Origin: Kerstersia sp052103615
GTDB lineage: Bacteria; Pseudomonadota; Gammaproteobacteria; Burkholderiales; Burkholderiaceae_B
Assembly: GCF_052103615.1 (NCBI RefSeq)
Contig: NZ_JBQEKA010000008.1
Location: 1-64,000 of the forward strand
DNA: 64,000 bases
Direction of reading: 5' to 3'
Part shown: positions 1 through 8,241 of the stretch, in pieces
Layout: each line of letters opens with the position of its first letter
Position numbering within the stretch: the first letter of the stretch is position 1
Program-made: the position numbers and the translations under genes
The notes under the pieces: generated by a model
What the model saw: the letters and a program-made list of their open reading frames with translations, nothing else
Told to the model about the DNA's origin: nothing
Databases searched by the model: none

Positions 1-272
1 CCCTTCCCGGGCCAGCGGAAAACTTATCCCCAGGGCCTGTGAATAAGTCGGTGGAAAAGCTTGGCATATGTCATGCAAACGCAATAATAACAAGCAGGCT
101 TGGTTGCCTGCGCAAATTTTGAACAGTCACGCGTTTTTCCTGCTCTATCCGGCCTGCGCCACCGCCGCCAGCACACCTTTGCGCGCCTCAGCCGCTGCCT
201 CAGTTCGCTGCTTCTCAAGCCCTGCCTCGGCGCCCCAGCCGCGCCGCGTTTGCAGAGCCCGTGCGGACGCCC
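1..272. other. Left-edge non-coding stretch with DnaA-box-like sites
   Basis: I see no convincing gene here. Bases 25-60 hold three sequences resembling DnaA boxes: TTATCCCCA at 25-33 on the plus strand, TTATTCACA at 40-48 on the minus strand, and TTTTCCACC at 52-60 on the minus strand. A hairpin with 6-bp arms (GCAGGC/GCCTGC, 94-111) is followed on the minus strand by a T-rich stretch, so it could terminate the dehydrogenase gene that ends at 273. What lies to the left is outside the window. Confidence 0.35.
94..111 (-). terminator. Weak candidate terminator after the EntA-like gene
   Basis: A 6-bp GC-rich stem (GCAGGC/GCCTGC) with a 6-base loop is followed on the minus strand by TTGTTATTATT. 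It lies about 160 bases past the stop of the minus-strand gene. The stem is short, so this is tentative. Confidence 0.3.
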
Positions 273-1076
273 CTATTGATCCAGCGTAGCGCCGCCGTCC
301 ACCCGCAAATCATGCAAGGTGATGTGGCTGGCCCGTTCGGACAACAGGAACAACACGGCATCTGCCACTTCATTGGCCGTCGCCAGCTTGCGCAAGGGGA
401 TTCCCAGACGGTATTGATCCGGTTCGCCAGCAATCAGATTTTCACGCGATAGCTCTCGCCTCAGCGGCGCATACGGCAGCACCATTTCCGTTTCGCCCGG
501 CGACACGATATTGCACCGGACGCCATAGCTGGCCAGCTCCAGCGCCAGGCAGCGCGTCAATTGCGCGACGGCTGCCATGGAGGCCGCATAGGCCCCCATG
601 CCGGCGCGCGGTGTCGCGGCGGCGCTGGAAGCAATATTGACGATGGCGCCCCGGCGCCGCGCCATCATGCCCCGCGCCACCACCCGGTTGAAATTGAATG
701 CCCCCATGGTATTGACCTCAAAGGCCCGGGCCCAATGGGCAGGCGCGACCTCGACGATGCGGCCCAGCTGCAGCAGGCTGGCGGCACTGACCAGCTTTTC
801 TATCGGGCCCAGCATCTGTTCAGCGGCCGCCACCGCCAGTTCGACGGCCGATGCATCGCTGACATCCAGATTGGCCAGATGCAAGCGCGCTGGCGCGGCA
901 TGCGTCTCCAGCGCCTGCAGGTTTTCTCCCAACTGATCGAATACCGCTACTTTCGCTCCCGCTGCCAGCAAACGGCGGGCCAGCACTTGTCCGACTCCGC
1001 TCGCCGCACCGGAAATCGCCACGCAGACACCGGCAAATTCATCGGTATATCCCTGGTACCCCGCGCTTTCCGACAT
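273..1076 (-). CDS. EntA-like short-chain dehydrogenase lacking the catalytic lysine
   Basis: A 267-residue SDR whose closest recognisable relatives are 2,3-dihydro-2,3-dihydroxybenzoate dehydrogenases (EntA/DhbA), which make the catechol of siderophores. The cofactor loop GAASGVG is at residues 23-29, the serine region NIASS at 147-151, and the EntA-like VRCNIVSPGETE follows later. The active-site YxxxK reads Y163-A-A-S-M167, so the lysine is a methionine; one base change (AAG to ATG) would explain it. I chose the ATG at 1076 because an AGGGG ribosome site precedes it; an in-frame ATG at 1091 has none. Without the lysine normal hydride-transfer chemistry is doubtful. Any other siderophore genes would lie left of the window. 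The substrate is inferred. Confidence 0.75.
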   Translation of the reverse strand: MSESAGYQGYTDEFAGVCVAISGAASGVGQVLARRLLAAGAKVAVFDQLGENLQALETHAAPARLHLANLDVSDASAVELAVAAAEQMLGPIEKLVSAASLLQLGRIVEVAPAHWARAFEVNTMGAFNFNRVVARGMMARRRGAIVNIASSAAATPRAGMGAYAASMAAVAQLTRCLALELASYGVRCNIVSPGETEMVLPYAPLRRELSRENLIAGEPDQYRLGIPLRKLATANEVADAVLFLLSERASHITLHDLRVDGGATLDQ

Positions 1077-1302
1077 ACCCTTCCCCTTCATTCATTTTCG
1101 CTATCTTTCAGGCCTGGCCGGACATACTTTTTAACATTGACTTACCTTGCCCGGCGGCCCTGGCGTCCTGTCGCCGTAGAAACCCTGAGACAGAATGAAA
1201 CACCGTCCGTTTCGGCATGGCCGCTACCGCCGATTCAGCCTAAAATGCCCGGTCCAGGATACGTTTTGAATACGGGCGCGCCACGCGCCTGGTGAATCTG
1301 CC

Positions 1303-1983
1303 ATGACCACTACAGACACCCTCGTCAATCGCAAACCGCTGCAATTGCCTGCCGGCCGCAAAAAAGTGCTGCTGCATTCCTGCTGCGCGCCCTGTTCGGG
1401 CGAGGTGATGGAAGCCATGCTGGTATCGGGCATCGAGTACGACCTGTTCTTCTACAACCCGAACATCCACCCGGTGCGCGAATACGAGATCCGCAAGGAA
1501 GAAAACATCCGCTATGCCGAGCAGCACGGCATCAAATTCATTGATGCCGACTACGACATGGATAACTGGTTCGAACGCATCAAAGGCATGGAAAACGAAC
1601 CGGAGCGCGGCATACGCTGCACGGCCTGCTTCGATATGCGTTTCGAGCGCACCGCGCTCTATGCCCATGAACACGGCTATGACACCATTACCAGTTCACT
1701 GGGCATCTCGCGCTGGAAAGACATGAACCAGATCAATGGCTGCGGCGAACGCGCTGCCGCGCGCTACCCCGAGCTGGTGTACTGGACCTACAACTGGCGC
1801 AAGGGCGGCGGCTCCGCGCGCATGATCGAAATCAGCAAGCGCGAGCAGTTTTACCAGCAGGAATATTGCGGCTGCGTTTACTCCTTGCGTGATACCAACC
1901 GCCATCGCCGCGATCAGGGCCGTGAACGGATCAAGATCGGTGTGAAGTACTACGGCGTGGAAGAGACCTCGCTGGAAGACTGA
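1303..1983 (+). CDS. queH: Epoxyqueuosine reductase QueH
   Basis: A 226-residue QueH (former DUF208) protein, which reduces epoxyqueuosine to queuosine in tRNA anticodons as the cobalamin-independent alternative to QueG. The N-terminal cysteine cluster HSCCAPC (C27, C28, C31) and the pair C106/C109 in RCTAC match the conserved metal-binding cysteines. Another pair, C189/C191 in YCGC, follows. The motif SSLGISRWKD near residue 131 is also typical. Full length for the family. The ATG at 1303 starts 7 residues before the variable N-terminus gives way to the conserved core. It appears monocistronic; the next gene begins 80 bases later and is unrelated. Confidence 0.93.
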   Translation: MTTTDTLVNRKPLQLPAGRKKVLLHSCCAPCSGEVMEAMLVSGIEYDLFFYNPNIHPVREYEIRKEENIRYAEQHGIKFIDADYDMDNWFERIKGMENEPERGIRCTACFDMRFERTALYAHEHGYDTITSSLGISRWKDMNQINGCGERAAARYPELVYWTYNWRKGGGSARMIEISKREQFYQQEYCGCVYSLRDTNRHRRDQGRERIKIGVKYYGVEETSLED

Positions 1984-2063
1984 CACCGGACCTGAGCGCC
2001 CTGCCGTCCTGGCGCGTTAACGGCAACAACACGCCAACCGCCCCTCTGCCCGGAGACCACGCC

Positions 2064-2942
2064 ATGCCCAGCACCCGCGAACGCCGCTTCATGCAGATTG
2101 ATGTGTTTTCGGCCCAGCCCTATCAGGGCAACCCGCTGGCCGTGGTGCTCGATAGCGCGGATATCAGCGATGCCGCCATGCAGCGCTTCGCCAGCTGGAC
2201 CAATCTGTCCGAAACCACTTTTTTGCTGCCGCCCAGCCCGACCGGCCAGGCTGCCGGGGCGGATTACCGGGTGCGTATTTTCACGCCTGGCGGCGAACTC
2301 CCCTTTGCCGGCCACCCCACGCTGGGCAGCTGCCATGCCTGGCTGGCTGGCGGCGGCACGCCACGCGCCGAAGGGCTAGTCATCCAGGAATGCGCCAAAG
2401 GCCTGGTGCCCCTGCAACGCGATCCCGTCAGCGGCCTTTGGGCCTTTGCCGCGCCGGACATGTCGCGCGGCGAGGTCACGCAGGCCCAGCTGGCAGCCAT
2501 TCAGCAAGCCGCCGGTCTCTCGGCCGGACAAGTCAGGGACAGCGCGATTCTCGCCAATGGCCCGACATTCCGCGCCCTGTTGCTCGACAGCCCGGCATCC
2601 ATTCTGGCGCTGACGCCTGACCTGGGCGCACTGCATGCCATGGGAGTGGAACTGGGTGTGGCGGCACGCTATGACCGGCCCAGCGGCACCGGGGCGGATC
2701 TGGAAGTCAGGGTCTGGTTCAATACCGGCAGCACGCTCACGGAAGACCCGATCACCGGCAGCTTCAATGCCAGCCTGGCGCAATGGCTGATAGAGCGCGG
2801 CCACATCCGCGCGCCTTACCTTGCCAGCCAGGGCATCAGCCTGGGCCGCGCCGGACAGGTGCATATTTCTCAGGACGACAGCGGCCAGGTCTGGGTCGGC
2901 GGGCAAAGCCACACCTGCATCCAAGGCAGCGTGATGCTGTGA
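2064..2942 (+). CDS. PhzF-family isomerase/epimerase
   Basis: A 292-residue PhzF-like protein with the diaminopimelate-epimerase fold. The opening MQIDVFSAQPYQGNPLAVV is the usual family start after a 9-residue extension. The catalytic glutamate is in NLSETTFL (E50), and GGELPFAGHPTLG is the second signature. Most members are not phenazine enzymes and their substrates are unknown, and no phenazine genes are nearby, so I give no symbol. The start has GGAG nine bases upstream. It is convergent with ddh. Confidence 0.9.
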   Translation: MPSTRERRFMQIDVFSAQPYQGNPLAVVLDSADISDAAMQRFASWTNLSETTFLLPPSPTGQAAGADYRVRIFTPGGELPFAGHPTLGSCHAWLAGGGTPRAEGLVIQECAKGLVPLQRDPVSGLWAFAAPDMSRGEVTQAQLAAIQQAAGLSAGQVRDSAILANGPTFRALLLDSPASILALTPDLGALHAMGVELGVAARYDRPSGTGADLEVRVWFNTGSTLTEDPITGSFNASLAQWLIERGHIRAPYLASQGISLGRAGQVHISQDDSGQVWVGGQSHTCIQGSVML

Positions 2943-3046
2943 GCCCAGGCGGGCCCGCAACGGTCCGCCGTGTTTCATTGCCAACGGCTGCTGCCAACCT
3001 CTGCCGCCATTACTGCTGCGGCAACAGCGCTGCCGCAACACTGACG

Positions 3047-3064
3047 GCCAGGGGCGCCCCTGGC
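3047..3064. repeat. 18-bp perfect palindrome between convergent genes
   Basis: GCCAGGGGCGCCCCTGGC reads identically on both strands and sits between the stops of the PhzF-like gene (2942) and ddh (3105). A second hairpin, TGCGGCA/TGCCGCA, lies just before it. There is no T tract, so a role in bidirectional termination is possible but not shown. Confidence 0.5.
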
Positions 3065-3104
3065 GATGCTGCCGCACCGCCAGGCCGCACCCAAGCGCCT
3101 AGCC

Positions 3105-4091
3105 TTACAGCAATTCCTTGCGCAACTCGGCAGCCGATTTCGGCGACAACAGACCTGGCGCCACATCCAGCACACTGCGCGCGCCGCGCTCACCGGCCTG
3201 CCGCAGACGGAACGCCGCCCGCGCATAGGCCACCAGCACACTGGATGTAAATTCCGGGTTGCTGTCCAAGGTCAGCGCGTATTCCATGATTTGCTTGCTG
3301 CCCGCGCCAGTGCTGCCGCTGCGTATCACGAAGCCGCCGTGCGGCATGGTGTTGTGCTCCCGGCGCAGCGTCTCTTCGGAAATGAATGTGACCGTCGTGT
3401 CGTAGTCGGCAAAATAATCCGGCATGGTGATGATCGCCTGGCGTACCTGTTCCGCATCGGCGCCATCGGCCAGCACCACAAAACAGTCGCGCTTATGCTT
3501 TTCCCGCGTGCTCAGCACCGGCTGTTCACCGTCACGCACGCGCTGGACCGCTTCGGGAACCGGCACGGTGTATTGCACGCCGCCCTGCACGCCCGGCACG
3601 CGGCGCACCGCATCGGAGTGCCCCTGGCTCAGGCCTTTGCCCCAAAAAGTATAGGTCGCGCCTTCGGGCAGAATCGCCTCGCCGAACAGGCGGTTCAGGG
3701 AAAACAGGCCCGGGTCCCAGCCCACGGAAATCAGCGCCACATTTCCCCCCGCCTGCGCAGCCTCATCCACGGCGGCAAAATATTCGGGTATCCGGGCATG
3801 GGTATCGAAGCTGTCCACCGTGGTGAAGCTGCGCGCCAGGGCCGGCCCCTGTTCCGGCAAATCGGTGCGCGAGCCGCCACAGAGAATCAGCACATCCACC
3901 GAGTCGCGGAAATTCTCGATATCGTCCAGCGGAAGCACCGGCACGGCAGGGTTCAGCAGCGTCACGCTGGCAGGCGGGCGCCGCGTAAACACGCCCACCA
4001 GTTCCATATCGCCATTCTGCGCTACTGCCGATTCCACGCCACGGCCCAGATTACCGTAACCCGCAATACCTACCCGGATTTTCTTGCTCAT
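3105..4091 (-). CDS. ddh: meso-diaminopimelate D-dehydrogenase
   Basis: A 328-residue NADP-dependent dehydrogenase that makes meso-diaminopimelate from tetrahydrodipicolinate in one step, the short route to lysine and peptidoglycan precursors. It begins MSKKIRVGIAGYGNLGRGVE with a Rossmann GxGxxG, followed by GVFTRR (NADP-phosphate contact) and CGGSRTDLPEQGP. SVGWDPGLFSLNR and MPHGGFVIRSG are characteristic of Ddh substrate-binding segments. I chose the ATG at 4091; the reading frame extends 35 codons upstream but that part has no family similarity. It is convergent with the preceding gene and stands alone. Confidence 0.93.
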   Translation of the reverse strand: MSKKIRVGIAGYGNLGRGVESAVAQNGDMELVGVFTRRPPASVTLLNPAVPVLPLDDIENFRDSVDVLILCGGSRTDLPEQGPALARSFTTVDSFDTHARIPEYFAAVDEAAQAGGNVALISVGWDPGLFSLNRLFGEAILPEGATYTFWGKGLSQGHSDAVRRVPGVQGGVQYTVPVPEAVQRVRDGEQPVLSTREKHKRDCFVVLADGADAEQVRQAIITMPDYFADYDTTVTFISEETLRREHNTMPHGGFVIRSGSTGAGSKQIMEYALTLDSNPEFTSSVLVAYARAAFRLRQAGERGARSVLDVAPGLLSPKSAAELRKELL

Positions 4092-4219
4092 TGTCCCATT
4101 CCATCCAGCCAATCTAAAAAACGCCGCCCCTGCCGGCTGAACAGGGCATGACGCACAAAGAATAAATTTTACCTTTAGCGCCGCTGCACGCGTCAATGCG
4201 CGCGGCGCGTAAGCGCATG

Positions 4220-5044
4220 CTAGGCCTGCCCGGCAAGCGCGGGCGCGCCGAAGCGAAAGCTCGATACCGTCACGCCGCCACGGAAGCCGGTCTCGTGATA
4301 AGTGAGTCCGGCAGGTTCATGCTCAGCCGCCCCCACCGCCACCATCAAGGGCAGCAGGTGTTCTTCACGCGGGTGCACCTGACGCGCATACGGCGCCGAC
4401 TCCCAATCCCGCAGCGCCTGGATGCGCTCGGCCGCGGGCAGCGCCATGGCCTCACACAACCACGCGTCGAAGGCCGTCGAACTGTCGCGGGCGGCCGGGC
4501 CGAAAGCGCGCAAATTGTGATAGCTCAGGCCGCTGCCGATGATCAGCACCCCCTCGCGGCGCAAGGGCGCCAATACCCGCCCCAAGGCCACGTGGATTTC
4601 CGGCGCCAGCCCTGCCATCAGCGACAACTGCACGATAGGCATATCCGCCTCGGGATAGGCAACCACCATAGGCGAATACACGCCATGGTCATAGCCGCGC
4701 GCCGCGTCACAGGCCACCGGCAGTCCGGCTGCCCGGATCATGGCCTCAACCTGGGCCGCCAGCGCCGGATCTCCCGGCGCGGGGTATTCGACATGGTAGG
4801 TATGCTCGGGAAAACCGTAATAGTCATAGACCATCGGCGGGCGCGGATGCGCCTGCACCGTGAACGCTGGCGCTTCCCAATGCGCGGAAATCATCAGGAT
4901 GGCTTTGGGCGCGCCCCCGGCATCTGCGGGCAGGCGGCGCAGCGACTGCGCCAGCCCGGCATAAGGGCCATCCAGCATGCCATCCATCCAGGGCCAGGGG
5001 CCGCCGCCATGGGAAATAAAAAAGGTGGGAAGTTCTTGTGTCAT
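4220..5044 (-). CDS. DODA-type (LigB-superfamily) extradiol dioxygenase
   Basis: A 274-residue class III extradiol dioxygenase of the YgiD/DODA type, a metal enzyme that opens catechol-like rings such as 4,5-DOPA. Conserved histidines are visible in FFISHGGGP (H13), MISAHWE (H55), ARGYDHGVYSP and RQVHPREEHLLPL. The length is normal. The physiological substrate in bacteria is usually unknown. The gene lies between ddh and a LysR gene on the same strand, separated from the LysR gene by 128 bases of short repeats, and no ring-catabolism genes are adjacent. Confidence 0.88.
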   Translation of the reverse strand: MTQELPTFFISHGGGPWPWMDGMLDGPYAGLAQSLRRLPADAGGAPKAILMISAHWEAPAFTVQAHPRPPMVYDYYGFPEHTYHVEYPAPGDPALAAQVEAMIRAAGLPVACDAARGYDHGVYSPMVVAYPEADMPIVQLSLMAGLAPEIHVALGRVLAPLRREGVLIIGSGLSYHNLRAFGPAARDSSTAFDAWLCEAMALPAAERIQALRDWESAPYARQVHPREEHLLPLMVAVGAAEHEPAGLTYHETGFRGGVTVSSFRFGAPALAGQA

Positions 5045-5097
5045 TCAGGACCCATCTCAAAAATACAGTCGCCCGCCCCGGGCGCTGGCGCCTGCCG

Positions 5098-5133
5098 CCA
5101 GCCAACCAGCCAACCAGCTAATAAGCCAGCCAA
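5098..5133. repeat. Short 8-bp tandem repeat
   Basis: CCAGCCAA, CCAGCCAA and CCAGCTAA follow one another, and a further CCAGCCAA comes four bases later, in the spacer between the dioxygenase and LysR genes. No function is evident. Confidence 0.6.
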
Positions 5134-5172
5134 TCCGCTAGCCGCATGCAGGCATGGGCACGACGACAGGGG

Positions 5173-6081
5173 CTAGCCCAGCCGTTCTGCCAGAAAAGTC
5201 ATCAGTACCCGCAGTTTAGGCGGCAAATGCCGGGTCGGGGGATAAAGGATCCAGGCCTGCCCGCTGTAATTCGTGCGGAACGACCAATCCGGCAGCACCC
5301 GGATGAGCTCCCCCGCCTGCAGCGACTCGCGTGCCGTGAAATCCGGCAGGCTGGCGATGCCCAGATGATTCAGCGCGGCATCCAGCCGCACCCCGGTGTG
5401 ATTGGCCGCGTAACGCCCCTGCACCGTCACGCTCACGCTCTTGCCGCCGCGCGCGAATTTCCAGCGGGCATCCGCCGGCGCTTCGCCCAGGTAAATGCAG
5501 CTATGCTGCTTCAGATCCCGGGGGTGTTGCGGCGTGCCATGGCATTCCAGGTAATGCGGCGTCGCGCACAGCATATGCGTGATTTCCAACAAGGGCCGCC
5601 CCATCAGGCCTGGCGGCGGCTGATCGGTAATGCGAATCGCCAGATCCATACCTTCTTCGATCAGATCCAGCGGCCGGTCATCCAGGCGCAGCTGAACATC
5701 GACTTCCGGGTAGCGCCGCAAGAATTCCGGCATATGCGGATGCAGCACAAACCGGCCAACGGCCTTGGGCACGCTCACGCGCACCTGCCCTCGCGGCACC
5801 TCATCATAAGACCCAGCGCTGGCCATGACAGCCTGGGCCGCCTGCACCATATCCAGGCAACCCGCATACACGTCGCGCCCGCTTTCGCTCAGGCGCAACT
5901 TGCGCGTCGTGCGCAGCAGCAAGCGGGTGCCCAAGGCCTTTTCCAGCCGCGCAACCGCCCGGCTGGTGGCCGACGGCGTGCTGCCCATCAGGCGCGCCGC
6001 GCCCGAAAAGCTGCCCGCCTCGACCACTTTGGCAAACACCGCCATTTCTGCCAGTAAAGCGACTTCCTGATTTGTGCTCAT
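5173..6081 (-). CDS. LysR-family transcriptional regulator
   Basis: A 302-residue LysR regulator of the DsdC/AaeR-like group. The winged helix spans residues 13-72, with FAKVVEAGSFSGAARLMGSTPSATSRAVARLEKALG, and a substrate-binding domain follows. It is divergent from the PLP-dependent dehydratase at 6208 across 126 bases, the classic layout for a LysR gene controlling its neighbour. The inducer is unknown. Confidence 0.9.
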   Translation of the reverse strand: MSTNQEVALLAEMAVFAKVVEAGSFSGAARLMGSTPSATSRAVARLEKALGTRLLLRTTRKLRLSESGRDVYAGCLDMVQAAQAVMASAGSYDEVPRGQVRVSVPKAVGRFVLHPHMPEFLRRYPEVDVQLRLDDRPLDLIEEGMDLAIRITDQPPPGLMGRPLLEITHMLCATPHYLECHGTPQHPRDLKQHSCIYLGEAPADARWKFARGGKSVSVTVQGRYAANHTGVRLDAALNHLGIASLPDFTARESLQAGELIRVLPDWSFRTNYSGQAWILYPPTRHLPPKLRVLMTFLAERLG

Positions 6082-6207
6082 GAGGCAAATATTATTTGAA
6101 TAAGCGGGTCATTATCGCAGCCCTGGCAATTTCATACACTGTTTGCATCCCTGTTTTTTCTTCCCGCCCGCTGGCGCGGGCCATGCATTCCTGTCACATC
6201 CGATCTC

Positions 6208-7119
6208 ATGACTTTGCACCTGAACAGCCCTCTTCTGGACTCCGAACCCTTGAGCCGCGCCGCCGGGCGCCGCATCCGGCTCAAGCTGGATATTCTGCAA
6301 CCGCCAGGTTCATTCAAGATACGCGGCATCGGGCTGGCCTGCGAGACCTATGCCCGTCAAGGCAAGCAGCGTTTTATTGCGTCTTCTGGCGGCAATGCCG
6401 GCATTGCCGTCGCCTATGCCGGGCGGCACCTGGGCATTCCCGCTGTCGTCGTCGTGCCGCAATCCACCCCGGAACCGGCGCGCGCGCGTATCCGCCAGCA
6501 AGGCGCGGAGCTGATCGTGCATGGCGCCGCCTGGCATGAGGCCAATGCTCTGGCGCAATCGCTGCTGACGGAGACGGATGCTTTCATCCACCCCTTTGAT
6601 GACCCTTTGCTCTGGCAAGGCCACGCCACGCTGATCGACGAACTGGCAGCCTGCACCGAACCGCCTGACGCCGTGCTGCTCTCTGTTGGCGGCGGCGGCC
6701 TGTACAGTGGCGTGGTGGAAGGCCTGCGCCGCAACGGCTGGGATGAGGTCGCCGTGATCAGCGCCGAAACCGCTGGCGCCGACTCATTCGCCCAGGCCAT
6801 CGCCGCCGATGAACGGATTGCCCTGGCGGCCATTAGCAGTATTGCTACCTCTTTGGGGGCACGGCAAGTCTGCGAACAAGCGTTCCAGTTGAGCCGCCAG
6901 CACCCGACCCGCCCTGCCGTGGTGAGCGACGCAGCGGCGCTGCGCGCCTGCGAACGCTTTCTGGACGACCACCGGCTGCTGGTCGAACCCGCCTGCGGCG
7001 CTGCCCTGGCGCTGCCTTATGACAACGCAGACGTATTGCAGGACTACCAGGATATTGTGCTGATCGTCTGCGGCGGCGTCATTCTGCCAGCGCAGTCTCC
7101 TGCTCAGTCTCCTGCGTAG
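6208..7119 (+). CDS. PLP-dependent serine/threonine dehydratase-like enzyme
   Basis: A 303-residue fold-type II PLP enzyme. The Schiff-base lysine is in PPGSFKIRG near residue 37, the phosphate loop is SSGGNAGIA, and the C-terminal VGGGGLYSG contacts the cofactor. The arrangement resembles the L-serine dehydratase/threonine deaminase group without a regulatory ACT domain. The divergent LysR gene probably controls it. The last residues QSPAQSPA are encoded by a 12-bp tandem repeat, and the stop codon itself is a repeat unit in which CAG has become TAG. The exact amino-acid substrate is not resolved. Confidence 0.85.
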   Translation: MTLHLNSPLLDSEPLSRAAGRRIRLKLDILQPPGSFKIRGIGLACETYARQGKQRFIASSGGNAGIAVAYAGRHLGIPAVVVVPQSTPEPARARIRQQGAELIVHGAAWHEANALAQSLLTETDAFIHPFDDPLLWQGHATLIDELAACTEPPDAVLLSVGGGGLYSGVVEGLRRNGWDEVAVISAETAGADSFAQAIAADERIALAAISSIATSLGARQVCEQAFQLSRQHPTRPAVVSDAAALRACERFLDDHRLLVEPACGAALALPYDNADVLQDYQDIVLIVCGGVILPAQSPAQSPA

Positions 7120-7176
7120 TCCCCTGCTTAATCCCCTGCTCAGTCCTCTGCCCAGTCTCCCGCGCCATCTCCAGCG
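7093..7176. repeat. 12-bp degenerate tandem repeat, about seven copies
   Basis: Units related to CAGTCTCCTGCT run from 7093 to about 7176. The first two encode the tail of the dehydratase, the third contains its TAG stop, and the rest are non-coding. Unit length is a multiple of three, so copy-number change would keep the frame. Confidence 0.8.
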
Positions 7177-7278
7177 CAGCCTCTGGCCTGCAAACCGGCA
7201 CGGCGGCAAAAGGACAGGGTGTTGGGCAAAAGCCTGGGCCGGCGTTTGGCTGGCACAGGCCTGCCCCCTGGCCGGTGT

Positions 7279-8187
7279 TCAATGCACAGGAATGACCGAT
7301 CCTTCATAGCGCTCGCGGATAAAGGCTGACATCTGCGGGGAAGCCAGGACTTCGGCCAAGCGCAGCACCCGCGCATCCCGGGCCAGCGCCGGCGCAGTCA
7401 CCAGCACGTTGGCATACGGATTGCCTGCCACACGCTCCAGCGCCAAGGCATCCCGCGCTGGCTTCAAGCCTGCTTCCAGCGCATAGTTGCCATTGATGAT
7501 GGCCGCATCCACATCCTGCAGCACGCGCGGTAACAGGGGCGATTCCACCTCGGAAATACGCAGCTTGCGCGGATTGCCGGCGATGTCCGCCAGCGTGGCC
7601 AGCCCGCTGGCCGGATCATCCAAGCCTGGCCGCAAATGCAGCAAACCCTGATCCTGCAACAGGAATAAGGCCCGGCTGAGATTGCTGGCATTATTGGGCA
7701 AAGCCACGACAGCGCCCTCCGGCAAATCTGCCAGCCTGGCATGGCGGCGCGAGTAAATGCCCAAAGGCTCGATATGCACTGCCGCTACCACCTCGAATTT
7801 TTGCCCCAGCGCTTCTTCCTGCGTGCGCAGATAAGGCACATGCTGGAAGAAATTCGCCTGCACATCCCCGCCCGCCAGCAAGGCATTGGGGTTCACGCCG
7901 TTGGGAATTTCAATGATCTTCAGTTTCAGGTCATCGGCCAGCCGCTCCGCTTGCTCCAGGATTTCCGCATGCGGAATGGCATCGGCCGCGACACTCAACG
8001 GCGATTGATTCAGCGGTGTTTGATTCAACGGCGTCTGGGCCAGCGCATTGCCACCCAGTACGCCCGCGCCCAGCCAGACCATCAGTCCCGCAGATCCCGC
8101 TAGTCCCGCTAATCCCGCCAGCCATTGGCGCCGTCCGCCACGGCGACGCCTTGGCCCCTCTTTCACCTTCGCAAGCTGCTGATTCAT
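7279..8187 (-). CDS. MetQ/NlpA-family substrate-binding protein (second of two)
   Basis: A 302-residue periplasmic binding protein of the methionine-type MetQ/NlpA family. An Arg-rich N-terminus (RRRRGGRRQWL, Tat-like) precedes a hydrophobic segment and a cleavage site near ALAQ. Family motifs include NGVNPNALLAGGDVQANFFQHVPYL and LPNNASNLSRALFLLQ. I start it at the ATG at 8187, which has GGGGAG upstream. It is the last gene of a minus-strand cluster with metY, another MetQ-like gene and an oxygenase. No lipoprotein cysteine is visible. No permease or ATPase gene accompanies it. Confidence 0.87.
   Translation of the reverse strand: MNQQLAKVKEGPRRRRGGRRQWLAGLAGLAGSAGLMVWLGAGVLGGNALAQTPLNQTPLNQSPLSVAADAIPHAEILEQAERLADDLKLKIIEIPNGVNPNALLAGGDVQANFFQHVPYLRTQEEALGQKFEVVAAVHIEPLGIYSRRHARLADLPEGAVVALPNNASNLSRALFLLQDQGLLHLRPGLDDPASGLATLADIAGNPRKLRISEVESPLLPRVLQDVDAAIINGNYALEAGLKPARDALALERVAGNPYANVLVTAPALARDARVLRLAEVLASPQMSAFIRERYEGSVIPVH
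8085..8120. repeat. 9-bp repeat inside a signal-peptide coding region
   Basis: Four copies of a unit like ATCCCGCTA encode the GLAGLAGSAG part of the hydrophobic signal segment of the MetQ-like protein. A 15-bp repeat encoding QTPLN follows just downstream of the signal segment. Confidence 0.7.
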
Positions 8188-8241
8188 TTTCTTCTCCCCT
8201 TGAACATCCATGACCCGCCTGCCCGGCAGCAGGCGGCGCAC

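Noticed and set aside
24..218. 64-codon frame on the minus strand
   Set aside because: Arg/Trp-rich with no similarity, overlapping possible regulatory sequence; not supported as a gene.
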